Source: Pelodiscus sinensis
Taxonomy: Eukaryota > Chordata > Testudines > Trionychidae
NCBI RefSeq assembly: GCF_049634645.1
Contig: NC_134711.1
Location: 155,332,105 to 155,396,104 of the forward strand
Length of the DNA stretch: 64,000 nt
Direction: 5' to 3'
Below, piece after piece: positions 42,201 to 54,510 of the stretch. How positions within the stretch are numbered: position 1 is the stretch's first letter; each line of letters starts with the position of its first letter. The notes below the pieces were generated by a model. It did no database searches and was not told where the DNA came from. It saw only the letters and a list, made by a program, of their open reading frames with translations. The translations under genes were made by a program, and so were the position numbers.

Positions 42201-43190
42201 TAGGAACTCAAAGGAAGGGATGGGCAGACAAAGTAAGAAGAGAGATTTTGTTTTGGAGGCATGGCAGTAATGGGGTTGATGTTTTGAAAAGAGAAGAGTT
42301 AACCTGGGGGGAAGAATGTGGAACTCATGGGGGAAGGATGCGCACACCCACACACCCACACGCACCCACCCACCCCTGGCATTGCTAGGATCCTTAACTC
42401 AATTTTTGTTTTTCTTCATATAAATCATTGCTCTGAGGCTGGGGATAAGGGGTTTGGTATGCAGGCTGCACTGAAGACAGAGTACTGTCCTAACCTTCTT
42501 TTACCATAGCAGCTTGGACCCAGGTAGAAAGCACATCTCCATGGCTGTGGCAGCTCCAGCAGGAACAGCTGAGAGAGGGGTGCATGTTCCCCAGCTGAGG
42601 CAGATCCAGGTTCATCCGTCCTCTGCACTTCCCAGCCAGAGTGAGGAATACAGCAAATTGTGCACTGTCTCTTCACTCCCTGACAAAGAGAAACAGCCTG
42701 CAACGCTCCAGTATAAATTGGGGGAGGGGAAAACTTCAGTTCCCCCACCATCCCTAAGGGATGCCTGAGGGGTGGGAGGCTTGGGGCTGAGGCAGTCCTG
42801 GATGAGGAGGGGAGGTAAGCCCCCAACCAACCCCTTTCACGTGCCTGGTGATTCTATCTCTTTTCTGTATGGTTTTCCGAGAAGCAACCCCATTCCAAGA
42901 ACATTCCATTTTCCTAGCACAATCAAACCTTTATCTTGCTTAAAGGTATGATAAAAGGAAGTTGTAGATCAAATTTGGTGATCCCAGCTCTTACTGTTTG
43001 GGAGTTCTTGAACAATCAAAGAGACAGACAAACTCTCTAATATAGATATATATATATTGTTATCGTTACAAGTTTCTGTGATGATAGTATATCAATATCC
43101 TCATTATAAATGCTACACTCACATGCACCCACTTTAGTATTTAGATTTCTTTCATTTGTATACATTCACCTATAAAATCTGTCACTATTT
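39286..43190. other. 3.9-kb unassigned region
   Basis: No exon, RNA gene or transposon end that I can support. Low-complexity patches: TAATAATAGTAATAATC near 40159 and a CACACCCACACACCC run at about 42343-42380. Open frames of 60-130 codons occur on both strands (e.g. 42425-42826 minus, 39723-40037 minus) without recognisable domains. Confidence 0.4.
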
Positions 43191-43194
43191 AATT

Positions 43195-45320
43195 GTCTGC
43201 TTTCATGAAGTAATGGTGGGGGATTTTAACTCTCCTCAGATTGACTTGGTATGTGTCACCTCAGAACAGGTTGTAGAGATAAAATTTTAATCACCATTTA
43301 TGACTACTTTTTGGAGCCTCTAGTCCTGCAATCCACAAGAAGAGAGGCAGTTCTTGATTTAGTCCTCAGTAGCCCACAGGATCTGGTCCGAGAGAGGAAT
43401 ATAGCTGAACTGGGGAACTACACAAAAGGGGAACTACACAAAAACATGGAGGCTACTTAGGCAGAAATAAAAAGTCACAAGAATGAAATGCCTGCAAGCT
43501 GCATGGAAACTTTTTAAAAAACACTACAATAAAAGCTTGAAATGTATGTATACGCCACATTAAAAAAAAGGCAAGAAAACAAACAAACAAAAAAGATTAT
43601 TTCTATTGCTCTTCACTGCAGAGTATGTGAAGGCGATTTGCACATCTGAGTCGTGGTTTTCAGGTGGCAAATCTGAGGAACTGCCCAGACTGAGGAGTCA
43701 ATAGAGGAGTTTTTTAACAGACCGATAAACAGTATTAAGGCACCAGGACCAAATGGTATTCACCCAAATGTTCTGAAGGAAATCAGACATGAAATTAAGA
43801 AATACTAACTGCTTAAATTAGTCACTTAAATTAGTCTCTGTACCAGATGACTGGTGGATAGCTAATGTACTGCCAATTTTTCAAAAAGATGCCAGGGTGA
43901 TCTTATCAATTACAGGCCGGTAAGCCTTACTTCTGTACCTGGCAAATTATTTGAAACTCATGTACAGAACTGAATGCTCAGACACATAGGTGAACACAAT
44001 ATGTTGGGAAAGAGTCAACATGGCTTTGTAAAAGGAAATCGTGCCTGATCCATTTGTCAGAATTCTTTGAAGATATCCACAAACGTGGACAAAGATGATC
44101 CAGGGGATATAAAGTGCTTGGACTTTCAAAAAGCCTCTGACAAGGTCCCTCACCAAAAACTTTTAAGGATAAGAGGCAGTCATCAGTAACTGGTTAAAAT
44201 ACAGAAAACAAAGAGTAAGAATAAATGGACAATTTTCACTGTGGAGAGATGTAAATAGTGGGGTCCCCTAAAAATCTGTCTTGGGACCAGTGCTGTTCAA
44301 TGTATTCATAAATGTTCTGGAAAAAAGGGGTAAATATTGAGATGGCAAAGTTTGAAGACAATACTCAGTTACCAAAAACAGTTAAGTCCAATGCTGACTG
44401 CAAAGAGATATAAAGGGATCATACAAGACTGGATGACTGAGCAACTAAATAGCCTATGGAATTCAATTTTGCCCCAGACTCAAAATAGACATATTAAAAT
44501 TGGGGAAAAAAACCCTACAGCCAAGGGAAAAACAGTTAGAATATGTCTACACAGCAAAGCTAAAGTCAAATTAAGCTATGCAACTTCAGCTATGTCAATT
44601 GCGTAGCTGAAGTTGAAATAGCTTTATTCTGCTTTTGGCGCTGTCTACACAGCAAGAAGTCAAAGGAAGAACACTCTTCCTTCAACTTCCCGTACTCCTC
44701 ATGAAATGAGGGTTACAAGGAGTTGGAGTAAGAAGTCCTCCAGCTCAACATTATTTCAAAATAAAGGCTTGTAGTTCAATTATTCAGAAGTAACGCTGCT
44801 GTGTAGACATACCCATAGAATGTAGAATAGCTTCCATATGAGGACATTTAAAAGACTGTGATGGTTCAGATTAAAATAGAGACTATTGGGGGGATATGAT
44901 CAAGGTCTACAAAATCATGTAAGCCAGTATGTATTATTTACCCCTTTCACACAACATAAGAACCAGGAATCACTTAATGAAATTAACAGGCAGCAGATTT
45001 AAAATAAACAAAAGCAGGTACTTCACATAATGAACAGCCAACCTGTAGAACTTGTTGCCAGGGGATGTTGTGAAGGCCAAAAGTATAACTAAGCTCAAAA
45101 AATAATGTGATAAGTTCATGGAAGATAGGCCCATCAATGGTTGTAAGCCACCACAAACATAGTCCCATGGCCTGGATGTTGACAAAGATCTATCCCTTAA
45201 TAATTGCCTTGTTCTGTTCCCTGTGTCTGAAACACCTGGCATTGGCCACTGTCAGAAGACAGGATACTGGGCTAGATGGGCCATTGGTCTGACTCACTAT
45301 GGCCATTCTAATGTGTGTTG
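43195..45320 (+). mobile_element. CR1 LINE, 5' truncated, split by a MITE
   Basis: Continuous CR1 ORF2 remnant on plus, with stops. VMVGDFNSPQIDL (end of the endonuclease, 43205-43250), a long linker, then RT: ITGR-ALLLYLANYLKL (43900s), a NMAL-KEIVPDPF block, AWTFKKPLTRSLTK (44110s) and GVP-KSVLGPVLFNVFINVL (44260s). After the MITE, the C-terminal part INRQQI...PVELVARGC and a 3' end ATGGGCCATTGGTCTGACTC...ATGGCCATTCTAATG follow. The 3' tail near 45315 is the CR1 terminus. Confidence 0.82.
44539..44814. mobile_element. MITE nested in CR1, GTCTACACAGC terminus
   Basis: Left ATATGTCTACACAGCAAAGC; right GCTGCTGTGTAGACATACCC; flanks TTA/ATA. Core CCTCATGAAATGAGGGTTAC near 44697. Interior words GTAGCTGAAGTTGAAATAGC and GCTATGCAACTTCAGC are inverted. 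Confidence 0.82.
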
Positions 45321-46380
45321 TGAGAGAAAGACTGTGGAGACACAAGGGGAACAGCTTTTTCCCCTCTTTTATTTTTCTTGGGAACCTCTGGTAGTATCTT
45401 TCATAAGGAGCACTCTGACCTATAAAGATCAGGCATCATTTATAGTAATAGATTTAGGTTTAGCTTGGGGGTGGGAATTAGAGGTGGATTTAAATATGCT
45501 ATATTTAGTGTTTATACAGCTAACTGGATTACTATTAAGTAGACTCTAAATAAAGGGCCAAGGTAATCTGTTTAGTAACATGTGCCGCACGCTGCTAATT
45601 CAGGCTGCTTCAGCTTTTCATTTTGCACCGTGTGAGCAGAGAGACATGGGGAAAAGGATCCTTAGCCACAAATACTACCACCACCCATAGCAACATTTTA
45701 AAGCAAATCATCATTACACTTTAAGGGTTCTAATTAGCTTGATAAGTGCAGCTCTATCATGAAGGAGGCAAAAGCACACTATTGCACAGAGGAAGGAGGG
45801 GTTTTGCATCAGCATAAGTGAGCCCCTGAGGCACCATCCTAAATGATGGTGGAGCTAGTTCATCTTTCTGCAGACACCCAGCACTGTGATATGGTAGAAC
45901 GAATGGACTTTGCTTGCACCCTTCCTCTCCCTCCTCAGGGCTGTCTTATGGAAGGAGGGTCTGATTGATGTATATAAATTGAAGACTGTGTTTATCCTAG
46001 AGAAAGGCTTCTTGCTCTTTCTACCATTTGGTGCCCATGTAGTGGCCAGGCTGCTTCTGGTCCTGGTCATATTTCTGAACGGAATGTAACCTGTTCAGGA
46101 TGGCTTGCACAATGTACAGTCTAATACTGAAAGGCTAGGAACCACAGTTTTCTGGTACAATTAATCCATTCCCCACAGAAAATACAATGTTGGATTTTTA
46201 ATAGAATTTTTTAAATTTTAAATTAACAGTTCAGTGGTAAACTAGTCTCACTTCAGACACGTTTTGTCTGTCATAGAAGTTTGATAGAAAGCTGACTGCG
46301 TTTTTTTTTTAGTATAGAGCTTTCTCGGGTTTAGTTCTATGTCCTGCCATAGAGGGAATTTGGATTTGACTGCTGTTACA
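45321..46380. other. unassigned sequence
   Basis: No coding or repeat structure supported. Confidence 0.4.
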
Positions 46381-46733
46381 TGATGCCCGTCAGGAAAAGA
46401 ACTCACTGGTTATGGAATACCTTGTGAGGTTGGCAGGATGAAACCATCATTCTCCTTTATGTAAAGTCCCTATGTATGCTCCATTTCAGATAAGCATACT
46501 CTTGAGTCCTAGACTGGAGATTTTCCATTAGAATAGATAGTTTGGCCCACACATGTGTCCTGTGCCACCTTGTGCTGCAACCTATATAGGGCTGTGGTGA
46601 ATTGCCTGAGAGAGAGTCTTAGCATGTATACCCTGGGTGTGTGTCATGCATAGTTACCTATCATTGGTTGCTTCGGATAATTTTAGTATAGTTAGTTAGT
46701 GATAGCTTATAGGTCTTCATCTAGCTACACATA

Positions 46734-48730
46734 GTGAGAAGGTTAACTTGTTTCCTTTTCTTCCCTACAGGGTGCCTTATCCTCTTGGCAGGGCACTTGT
46801 GGCTTGCCAGGTTTAAATGCTGCCTCCCTCTTAGCAATGTCCACTTCAGGCATGTCTGTGACTTGGGGGAGTCTCATATCTCCCAAAAACACAATGTGTC
46901 TCTGACCTTTAAATCCAGGGCAAGGTAGAACAGGGTGATTAGCCGAGACTACTGATGCTGGAACTTTCTCTTTAACTTCTAAGCCAGTTCAGAAGACCTC
47001 CCTGCTGTACATCTCTGGTACTGCAGGATTTTCCATCATTTTCTGCGGGTGTTTCCCCACTGTTGGAGGTATCGAGGAGGATGAAGGAGATGTCTAGTTA
47101 GTCTCCCCAATCTCTGCCCAGGGTTCTTATGTACAACTATGTAGGAACATGCTCTTTGTGAGGTGGAACCAAGCCTTCCTACCACCCTCCACTTCTGTAG
47201 CTCCCCTCCTTTCCAATGGTCATACTAGTATCCCTGAACCAGTTGTTGACAGCATTTCACCAAGGCTATGTCTAGACTGCAAGCCTCTTTCGAAAGAGGC
47301 TTTTTCGAAAGATACTTTTGAAAAAGCCTCTTTCGAAAAAGAGCGTCTAGACTGCAAGCGGAACTTTCGAAAAAGCAAGCCGCTTTTTCGAAAGAGAGCA
47401 CCCAGGCAGTCTGGATGCTCTCTTTCGAAAAACCCCTGTTGGCATTCAAGAACGCCTTTTTTCAAAAGAGCACTTTCGAAAAAAGGCGTTCTTCCTCATG
47501 CAATGAGGTTTACCGCCGTCGAAAGAAAAGCTGCATTCTTTCTATTTAATTTCGAAAGAACGCGGCTGCAGTCTAGACGCAGGTGAAGTTTTTTCGAAAA
47601 AAGACTATTTTTTTCGAAAAAACCCCTGAGTCTGGACACAGCCCAACACTGTGATATAGTGAAGCTAGATTTGTATGAACAGCTTCATGACAAGAGGACA
47701 TATCTGAGGAGCTGGAGGATAAAGAAGACACCCCTCAAGCCCCTTTTTCCTGCACCTCTCCAGATGAGGTGACTATGCCTCCATCATCTTCCATGCCTAG
47801 TGGTCTGTGCCAGTTCCAGAACCTTATAAAGAGGATACGTGACACTCTTCAAATACTACTTGAAGTGATTAAGGATTTGCGCCACAAACTGTTTGACATC
47901 CTATAGTCGGCAATGCCCACCAAGGTTACAATACCCAGAAATAAGGTGCTCTTGGACTTACACTTGCTCTTGGACTTAAACTTGGCAAACACTTGCTACC
48001 ATTCCTCTGATAGGTAAATGGGTGGATAAGCAATATTAATTATGTTCACCCTCAGAACTCAATTTTTGTTCTCCCACATCCCCATCTAGTGGTGGATATG
48101 GTAAATTAGCAGAATAGGCAATACTACTTCACACCTGCCTTGCATAACAGGGACCAAAAGAGACTGGATCTTTTTGGATGGAAGTCCTGTTCATCAGTGA
48201 CCCTGAAATTTTGGATCATGAATTATCAGGCAAACACGGCCAAATATCAGTTACAAACTATTGTAGATTTACTGCCTTTATTGAACATTGGCTGCAGCAC
48301 CATAGGGAACAATTCCAAGCCATCAATTTGGAAGGCCAATTATTGACCAAACCTCTCTCTAAGCAGCCATTAATCCTGAAGATATGACTGCCAGGTCAGT
48401 TTCCATGGCAGTAGTTATATTTAGGGCATAATGGCTCCAACTGTTGGGGTTCCCAAGAGAGGTCCAGATGACTATTAAGGACTTCTTCTTTAATGGTCAA
48501 AAATTGTTCTGTGAATTCATGGATGAGTTCCTGCATACACTAAAGGACTTCAGGGCCACTCTAAAATCTCCGGGTGTGTATATATCTATGCATAGGACAG
48601 GATTTAATAGGTCGCAGGCTGTCAAGAGCTCATTTCCTGCTCAGATTTTTGGATTTAATAGATACTCTGGACCTCCAAAGAAAAAAGATAATTCCAGAGA
48701 AAAAGGGCTGCTCACTCACCCTCTGTGAGT
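46734..48730 (+). pseudogene. DIRS gag-like protein, interrupted and frameshifted
   Basis: The first part (46734-46928) ends with DLGESHISQKHNVSLTFKSR, a cysteine/histidine-type segment in which some metal ligands are lost. After the MITE the second part (about 48140-48730) runs through two frames, with KRLDLFGWKSCSS, NYQANTAKYQ, FTAFIEHWLQHHREQFQAIN, then GFPREVQMTIKDFFFNGQKL, FMDEFLHTLKDFRATLKSPG. The last frame ends in a lysine-rich PPKKKDNSREK. This matches the helical gag followed by a basic tail of DIRS elements. It is broken at several points. Confidence 0.65.
47264..47643. mobile_element. palindromic MITE, TTTCGAAAGA subfamily, nested in DIRS gag, perfect TSD
   Basis: Ends GGCTATGTCTAGACTGCA and GAGTCTGGACACAGCC, with CAA duplicated exactly (47261-47263, 47644-47646). 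Ten TTTCGAAA words and core CCTCATGCAATGAGGTTTAC (47493). A close relative of 35880-36210. Confidence 0.9.
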
Positions 48731-48949
48731 ACCCAATCATCTTCCAAGCAACAGTTTTGATGGGCGGGTTGAGGGTTCAAATCCCATACCTCTCACATGG
48801 TTGCCCACCTTCTTCCTTTTGGAGACTGCCTTTCACGTTTTCCAGTAGGCTTTGAGGCAGATCACAACAGACAGGTAGGTCAGAGAGATCCTAACATTAG
48901 ATTACACCATTCAGTTTTCATCCTCTCTTCCTTTCTCTGAGACCCAATC

Positions 48950-49280
48950 AGGGACCCCTCTCACAAACTTTTATTGAGACAAAAATTTGCTGCTAATTGA
49001 AGGAACTGTATACTTGGTCCCACCTCCTTACAAGGGAAAAAAGCTTTTCTCAAAGCATTTCCTTATGTTAAAGAAGGGCAGAGGTTGATCTTGGATCTAA
49101 GGCTACTGAACAAAATTACAAAATCTAAAAAGTTCTAGGTGGTAGCTCTAGCAGTTATAATTCCCTTACTATAGGTAGGAGATTAATTTTCAGCCCTTGA
49201 CCTACAAAATGCCTATTTTCATAAAGTGATGCACTGCTCACAAAGAAAATAGCGTTTCACTATAGAATAGGATCATTTTC
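48950..49280 (+). pseudogene. DIRS reverse transcriptase, N-terminal fragment
   Basis: Broken frames contain GTVYLVPPPYKGKKLFS-like text and, at about 49190-49225, ALDLQNAYFHKVMH, the D-containing palm motif of DIRS RTs (L-D-L-x-x-A-Y-F-H). The frame is cut by the CR1 insertion at 49281; FGPSDALKDPGCLP-like text after it (49655-49690) shows the continuation. Confidence 0.65.
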
Positions 49281-49624
49281 ATAAGAACATAAGAATGGCC
49301 ATACTGGGTCAGACCAAAGGTCCATTTAGCCCAATATCCTGTCTGCCAACAGTGCGCGAGAGCGAGGGATCACAACAGGTATTCCCCATGTGATCCTCCC
49401 CTGTCACCCACTTCCAGAGAAACAGAGGCTAAGGATACCATTCCTACCCATCCTGGGTAATAGCCATTGATGGACCTAACCTCCATGAATCTATCAATCT
49501 CTTTTAAAAATCCTGTTAAAGCTCTAGCCTCACCGCAACCTCTGGCAAGGAGTTCCACAGATTGACTGTGTGCTGAGTGAAGAAAAACTTCCTTTTGTTT
49601 GTTTTAAACCTGCTGCCTATTAAA
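49281..49624 (-). mobile_element. CR1 LINE 3' end (antisense) nested in DIRS
   Basis: Begins ATAAGAACATAAGAATGGCC on plus, the reverse complement of the CR1 3' end with its (TTATG)-type tail, and continues through TACTGGGTCAGACCAAAGG to a CCTGCTGCCTATTAA block. Orientation minus. The microsatellite-like tail distinguishes it from the tail-less CR1 pieces carried inside the Harbinger chimera. Confidence 0.88.
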
Positions 49625-49706
49625 TAACAAATACTTCTCTTTAGACTTTCTTTGGCCCCAGTGATGCTCTCAAAGATCCTGGCTGCTTACCTCCAATGAG
49701 AAGCAA

Positions 49707-49934
49707 GGTACGAGGTGTACAGATAGTGCGGAATGGCTTGCTAGTTCAAACTATCTAGCCCGTGCCGCGTGTAGCCGCGCGGCACGGGGTTCGAACAAGC
49801 CGGCATTTAGAAATGGCGCCGGCCGGCTTATGCAAATGAAGCCCGGGAAATTCAAATCCCGGGCTTCATTTGCAAGTGCGGTATGCCTACATTACCCCGC
49901 TAGTTTGAACTAGCGGGGTAGTGTAGACATACCC
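49707..49934. mobile_element. MITE with CCCGGGCTTCATTTGCA inner repeat
   Basis: The right end GGTAGTGTAGACATACCC is clear; the left GGTACGAGGTGTACAG is diverged. Inverted words GCAAATGAAGCCCGGGAA and CCCGGGCTTCATTTGC, plus CTAGTTTGAACTAGCG, are present. Confidence 0.75.
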
Positions 49935-52379
49935 AAAGAGATGAAAAATCTTCAAGTCAAATATTTTATCCTCTTCCCACATTTAAACTGGTGGGATGAA
50001 GTCTTCTGTGTTTACTTCTCCATGGGTGTATAGGACAATTAACATAACTTTGTCTTATAATGGCCCACTTAATTTTTGATAGTTCCCCTGGATGGGCATG
50101 GGGGTGGGATGGGGGAGAAGATTTCCATGCATGGATTCACAATCTCAGAGCAAACAATTTCAAAGTTATAAAGCAAAACTTACTTATTTCCTTAAAACAC
50201 TGAATACAGACATTACAAGTGAAATTTATCCATGCAACATTTTACCCACCTTTCATAGATCTTAATACTGAATACATTCTTATAACACTAATACCTATTT
50301 TGAAATATGAATGTCAGTTCTTAGCTAACATAGCCTTGGCCAGAACTGGCATTTGATTTACTGGCATCTGTTAGGTCTAGCGTCGGTTTGGTCCTATCTA
50401 CAAGCTAGATGAGATAACAGCTCAGGGAGAGATATGTTTCAGTGATGTTAGATTTTCAAATGCTTCTGTATATGGAGTTAAAGAGCATGATTGTGATTTG
50501 TCTCGCTGGGTGAGGGAATTCAGGAACAATCTTTCAATTTTTAATTAAAATGGACCTGCAAGTTGATGGTGTGGATCAGCCATCAACTTAGTTGAAAAAA
50601 AAAGTCATCTAGCAAATTTCTCCTTTAAGGTTATGCTCTTGGGGTTTGTAGAGTGCATTGTTTGGAGCTAGAAAAACAAAACCAACATCATTTAAAATAA
50701 CTGAATGCCATACTGAGAAATCTGATCTTATGTCCAGCCCTGTAAAACAGAAATTCTGCTAGCTCAGATCTGATCTGCCCTGGGACTTTATATCAGCATA
50801 TCTCCATATTTCAGAGGAATCAAAAATCCATGCCCCTGAGAGATGTGACTATGTTGACACCCCTCCCTCTTCCCTTCCACCCCTCCCCCCTGCCCCAAGT
50901 AAATGGTGCGAAGTTGAAGGAAGAATTCTTCCATCCAGCTCTTGGAGAGGCACATTAACTACAGTAATGGGGAAATGTCCTCTATTGCAGTAGTGTCTAT
51001 CCTGAAGCACTACAGAGGTTCAGATGCAGCGTTTTAAATGTAGACATATCCTCAAAGCCCATTTCTCCTTCTGGCAATTAGCAGATAATGTCAAGATGCC
51101 TTTAGATCCTCAGAACCTGTAATTAGGCTTTCAATGCCACAGTCTGGTACACTTATGCAAGGTATAAGCAGGACATTAATTCCCAGCTTTCTGGAAAGCA
51201 AGCAGACCTTTTGTTCCCTGTCATGGGATATTTCTAGATAATCCGGTCAGTTTAAAATTTTGCTATGTATTCCTTAGCTCAATTTCTTTAAATTGCAAGC
51301 ACCCAAGACTGCAGATTGAAAAGAAGCAAATGTTTACTGACACTCCCAGCCTCTATCACTTTTGATCTTTGATAGCTTGGATAAGGTGGACTTCAAATCT
51401 GAATCATCCCTATGTATGTTTGTTTTTTGCATAAGAAAAAGCCAGTAGGACATTTGTGAAAACAAGATCTGGCATGCTTGGTTCAATTTTTCTGAAATAT
51501 TTTGTGGAGGGAGTTGACAATTTACGCTGTGTAAACAACTCACATTATATAGTTCCTAAAAAGTTATTTAACAGCTCTATTGTTCTGATAATTCAATGGT
51601 CTTTTAACCTTTCCACTTAGTCATTCTTGGACTAGTTCTATGAGCTTTTGCTTCCTTAAGCACATGGACAAATTTCTGCTGCATCCCAGAATGTAGTTAC
51701 CCACACAAAGAGCTTTGAACATTTAGCTGCTTGTTGACCTGTATAATAGAAGCAATCTTACATCAGGTCACAAATGAAATGGAGCAGTTATAGCTTTTGC
51801 ATGTAACATCAGACTTCCTTCCTACTTCTTTGGGGGTGTATGGAATTACCATCAGTTGTATCAAAGTCACTTAAACTGTAATAAACATGCAAATAATTAC
51901 CTGTAGAAAAAGGCAATTTCATTGTAGCCTTGCTTCCTGGGCTCTGATTGGCAAAATTAGCTGTTTAATCCTTGCTAAATTAAATTATTGTGAAAAAAAA
52001 TATTTAAAAAGATAGCAACTGCTACAATTTATAAATTAGTTCAGAAAGGGGGCTTGTACCACTGATTATGTTTGTTCCCCAAATGGGAACATACAGACAT
52101 GTAAGCATTTTAACATTAAAAAACTCATATGCAGAGAGCAAAGCTGCCAAGGAAACCACAGTTATACTGTCTACTCAATGAAGGCTTAGCAGGGCAGGAG
52201 GAGTCTGCCAATTGCTAGGTAATATCCAGGGCTCAGTCAATCAATTGCTGGAACCCTCACCTCTGAATTGAGCACACAGAGTGGCTACAAACTTACAGGG
52301 CTGGCTGTACCTCTGTTCCTTCTCTGCTCTCATATGGTTTCCTATCTCAGTAAGAAATTCTACAATGTTTACACTTTAA
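49935..52379. other. unassigned region, one possible decayed MITE
   Basis: Mostly unique AT-rich sequence. GCGTTTTAAATGTAGACATATCC near 51030-51052 resembles a MITE right end and GTGACTATGTTGACACCCC near 50847 a possible left part. No exon supported. Confidence 0.4.
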
Positions 52380-52944
52380 GACCTTGTCTACACTTGCACA
52401 GTTTTGTTGACAAAAGTTAGCTTCTGTGGACAAAACAATGGAGGGATGCACCGTGAACAGCTCCTCCCACTGTTGTAACGCCTTTGCTAGGCCAACAGAA
52501 CAAAACTACCTCAATGAGAGGAGTAGGACTTATGTCAGTGTAGTTAAGGTGATGCAGGTTCTGTGCACTTTGTTCCTTACATCAGCTGTTGGCTGTCATT
52601 CTTGTTAATTTCATGGGGGGCGGTCCAGTCTCTGCTCTAAGCCAGAGACCTGATGGGAGCCTTGCTGCCCTCTGGGGTCCTGGCTTTCCATAAGCAGGTG
52701 AGAAGCCCTGGATGGCTGCCCCTCTGTTCCTGGCTGGAGTGAGAAGGCAAAAAGCCCCTGGGGTGAGTGGGGGGGGGGGGGGCAGCATGGAGCTGAGAGC
52801 CCTGGTTTTCAGTCCCCCAACCTGCCCTGTTTCAATGGGTGGAAGTACACCACCGTAGTGTGGACATCAGCCACCACTGTAATTAATGTGGTGTCTGTAA
52901 GTCAACCTAACACAGGTAGACTTATTTTTAGTGTAGACATAGCT
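52380..52944. mobile_element. old MITE of the same terminus group, GTTGACAA words
   Basis: Left GACCTTGTCTACACTTGCAC; right TTAGTGTAGACATAGC. The interior has TTTTGTTGACAAAAG at the left and a core CCTCAATGAGAGGAGTAGG near 52511. A GC-rich central segment with a G run (52768-52781) separates the arms. Diverged relative of the GTCGAC type. Confidence 0.65.
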
Positions 52945-53975
52945 TTAGACAGGGCTTCATCCTCTTGAGTACCAACTGTGATTGCCAACAGGTCTGACTG
53001 GGTTTGGCATGTGCAGTTCTTCCCTTCAGGAAGCAGTGAACAGTGATCAGACAGCCTTCTGGAACCAAAGTACTGTTTATTTTAACAGCAGAAACAATTC
53101 AAAAAGAGCAAAAGGATTTTAAAACAACAAATAGTCCACACACACATCTGTCTTATCCAGTCCCCTACCATACTCTGATGGTTACATAGACAGATCTCTT
53201 TTTTTTCCAAATGTTCCAGCAGCTGTCAGTCTCAGTTGTCCCCTCAAGTAACTTCCTTCTCTTGTGAAGAGAGAGTATTCCTTGTACACTGCTATTGTTC
53301 ATTTGTTCTTCTGTGTAGAGAGGGTTTGGGACAAAACCAGTCTGGTAGACTCAGTAGGATATCAAGCCAAATGACTCTGACATTGTCCTTTAACACCCCC
53401 CACGTGTTTGCTGAGAAATGGCTTATCTTGAGCTATTCTTTTCTTTCCTTCTAGTTTTTCCATACATTATCCCTGTTACACGAAACCATGCTATCCACAC
53501 TATAAACATTCCAGTGATCAGGTCAACATACACTATGCATAGATTATTACAGTGTAGCTTCATATCCATTACAGGTGTGTCCCGAAGTCTTTTCTTACTG
53601 TTGTAGTTTGGTGCTGAGCAAACCTTTAGGCTGTGAAAATTGATACACTTTACAGATGTCATCCAATTTCCTTGCATATACTTCCTGAGCAGGTGATGAA
53701 TTCATGAGGTGGGATCAATGGTAATTTTGTAGCCATAATGCATTTGTTTCATAATGCACCTGTGCATCAAACTGTCTCCTGAACTAGATAAGTCTATCTT
53801 AAGTGGCTATGGAAAATGGATTATATTATATATAGATATCTATTTAAAACCCTTGTACATACCCAAACGCATGAAGAGCTAGTGCAGAGATCCAAAAATG
53901 AGTAAAATTTTAAGATGGCATTTGAACTGCAAATACCTAGACATAACAGAAATAGGCTAATTGTCTCTTAATTAC
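52945..53975. other. unassigned sequence
   Basis: No exon or repeat supported. Confidence 0.4.
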
Positions 53976-54041
53976 CTGAGTTTCTGCTAGACAGTCCTTT
54001 AGTATTCGTAAAGCACCTGGTGTAATCTGGTTCTGGCTCAT
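53976..54041 (-). CDS. candidate first coding exon of an unrecognised gene
   Basis: On minus an ATG at 54041 opens 22 codons (MSQNQITPGALRIL, KDCLAETQ) that end exactly at a donor, ACTCAG|GTAATT, in phase 0. The -3 base of the ATG is G. The peptide is balanced and non-repetitive, unlike most spurious frames here. I do not recognise the protein, found no partner exon, and cannot exclude chance. It lies 2.2 kb downstream of the GUCA1-like exon on the same strand, so it would belong to a separate gene running left. Confidence 0.25.
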
Positions 54042-54184
54042 GACTATGGCTCGCAGGTGTTACAGGAATACAATCATAATAATAATAGTAATCTTAATAT
54101 ATGATATTTTGGCATTTCAGTTCCTCCTTTAATTATTAGGCCTATTTAAAAGACGAAAATTAGCTTTGTATAAGTACCTCACGC

Positions 54185-54510
54185 TGGGGGACAAAAAAAA
54201 AATCCACACCCTTAAGCAATGTAATGAATCCCACCAACCTCTCATGTGAACAGTGTTATGGCAGTGAGGGAACTTCTCTTATCAACAGAGATACCATCTC
54301 TTGGGGGAAGTGGAATATTGATGCCAACACAAGAAGCCCTCCTACTGGTGTTAGTAGCATCTCCACTGAAGTGCGATAGTGGCACAGCTGCAGCTTGTAA
54401 GGCCATGTCTACTCTTGCACTTATGTCAGCAAAACTTTGATCACTCAGGGGTGTGAAAATTGGTACTGCTCTGCTGCTGTCAGCTGGTAGGCGTAGACAT
54501 CGGCCTAAGT
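54185..54510. mobile_element. decayed MITE(s) of the GTCTAC terminus group
   Basis: GGCCATGTCTACTCTTGCAC at 54401 and GGCGTAGACATCGGCC at 54489 are inverted terminus-like words. The left half, with CTCATGTGAACAGTG and ACTTCTCTTATCAAC, may be part of the same element. Confidence 0.5.

Larger units (their letters stand above)
46381..49705 (+). mobile_element. DIRS-type retrotransposon, plus strand, 3' truncated, invaded
   Basis: A leader with a TATA-like CCTATATAGG (46581) is followed by gag (46734-48730, interrupted by a MITE), then the start of the RT, into which a CR1 fragment is inserted (49281-49624). RT text resumes at 49640-49700 before a MITE ends the recognisable sequence. RNase H and recombinase are missing. 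The left boundary is approximate. Confidence 0.7.

Noticed and set aside
41939..42830. Several 60-130 codon frames on both strands
   Set aside because: No recognisable domain, no conserved start or splice context, and overlapping frames on both strands.
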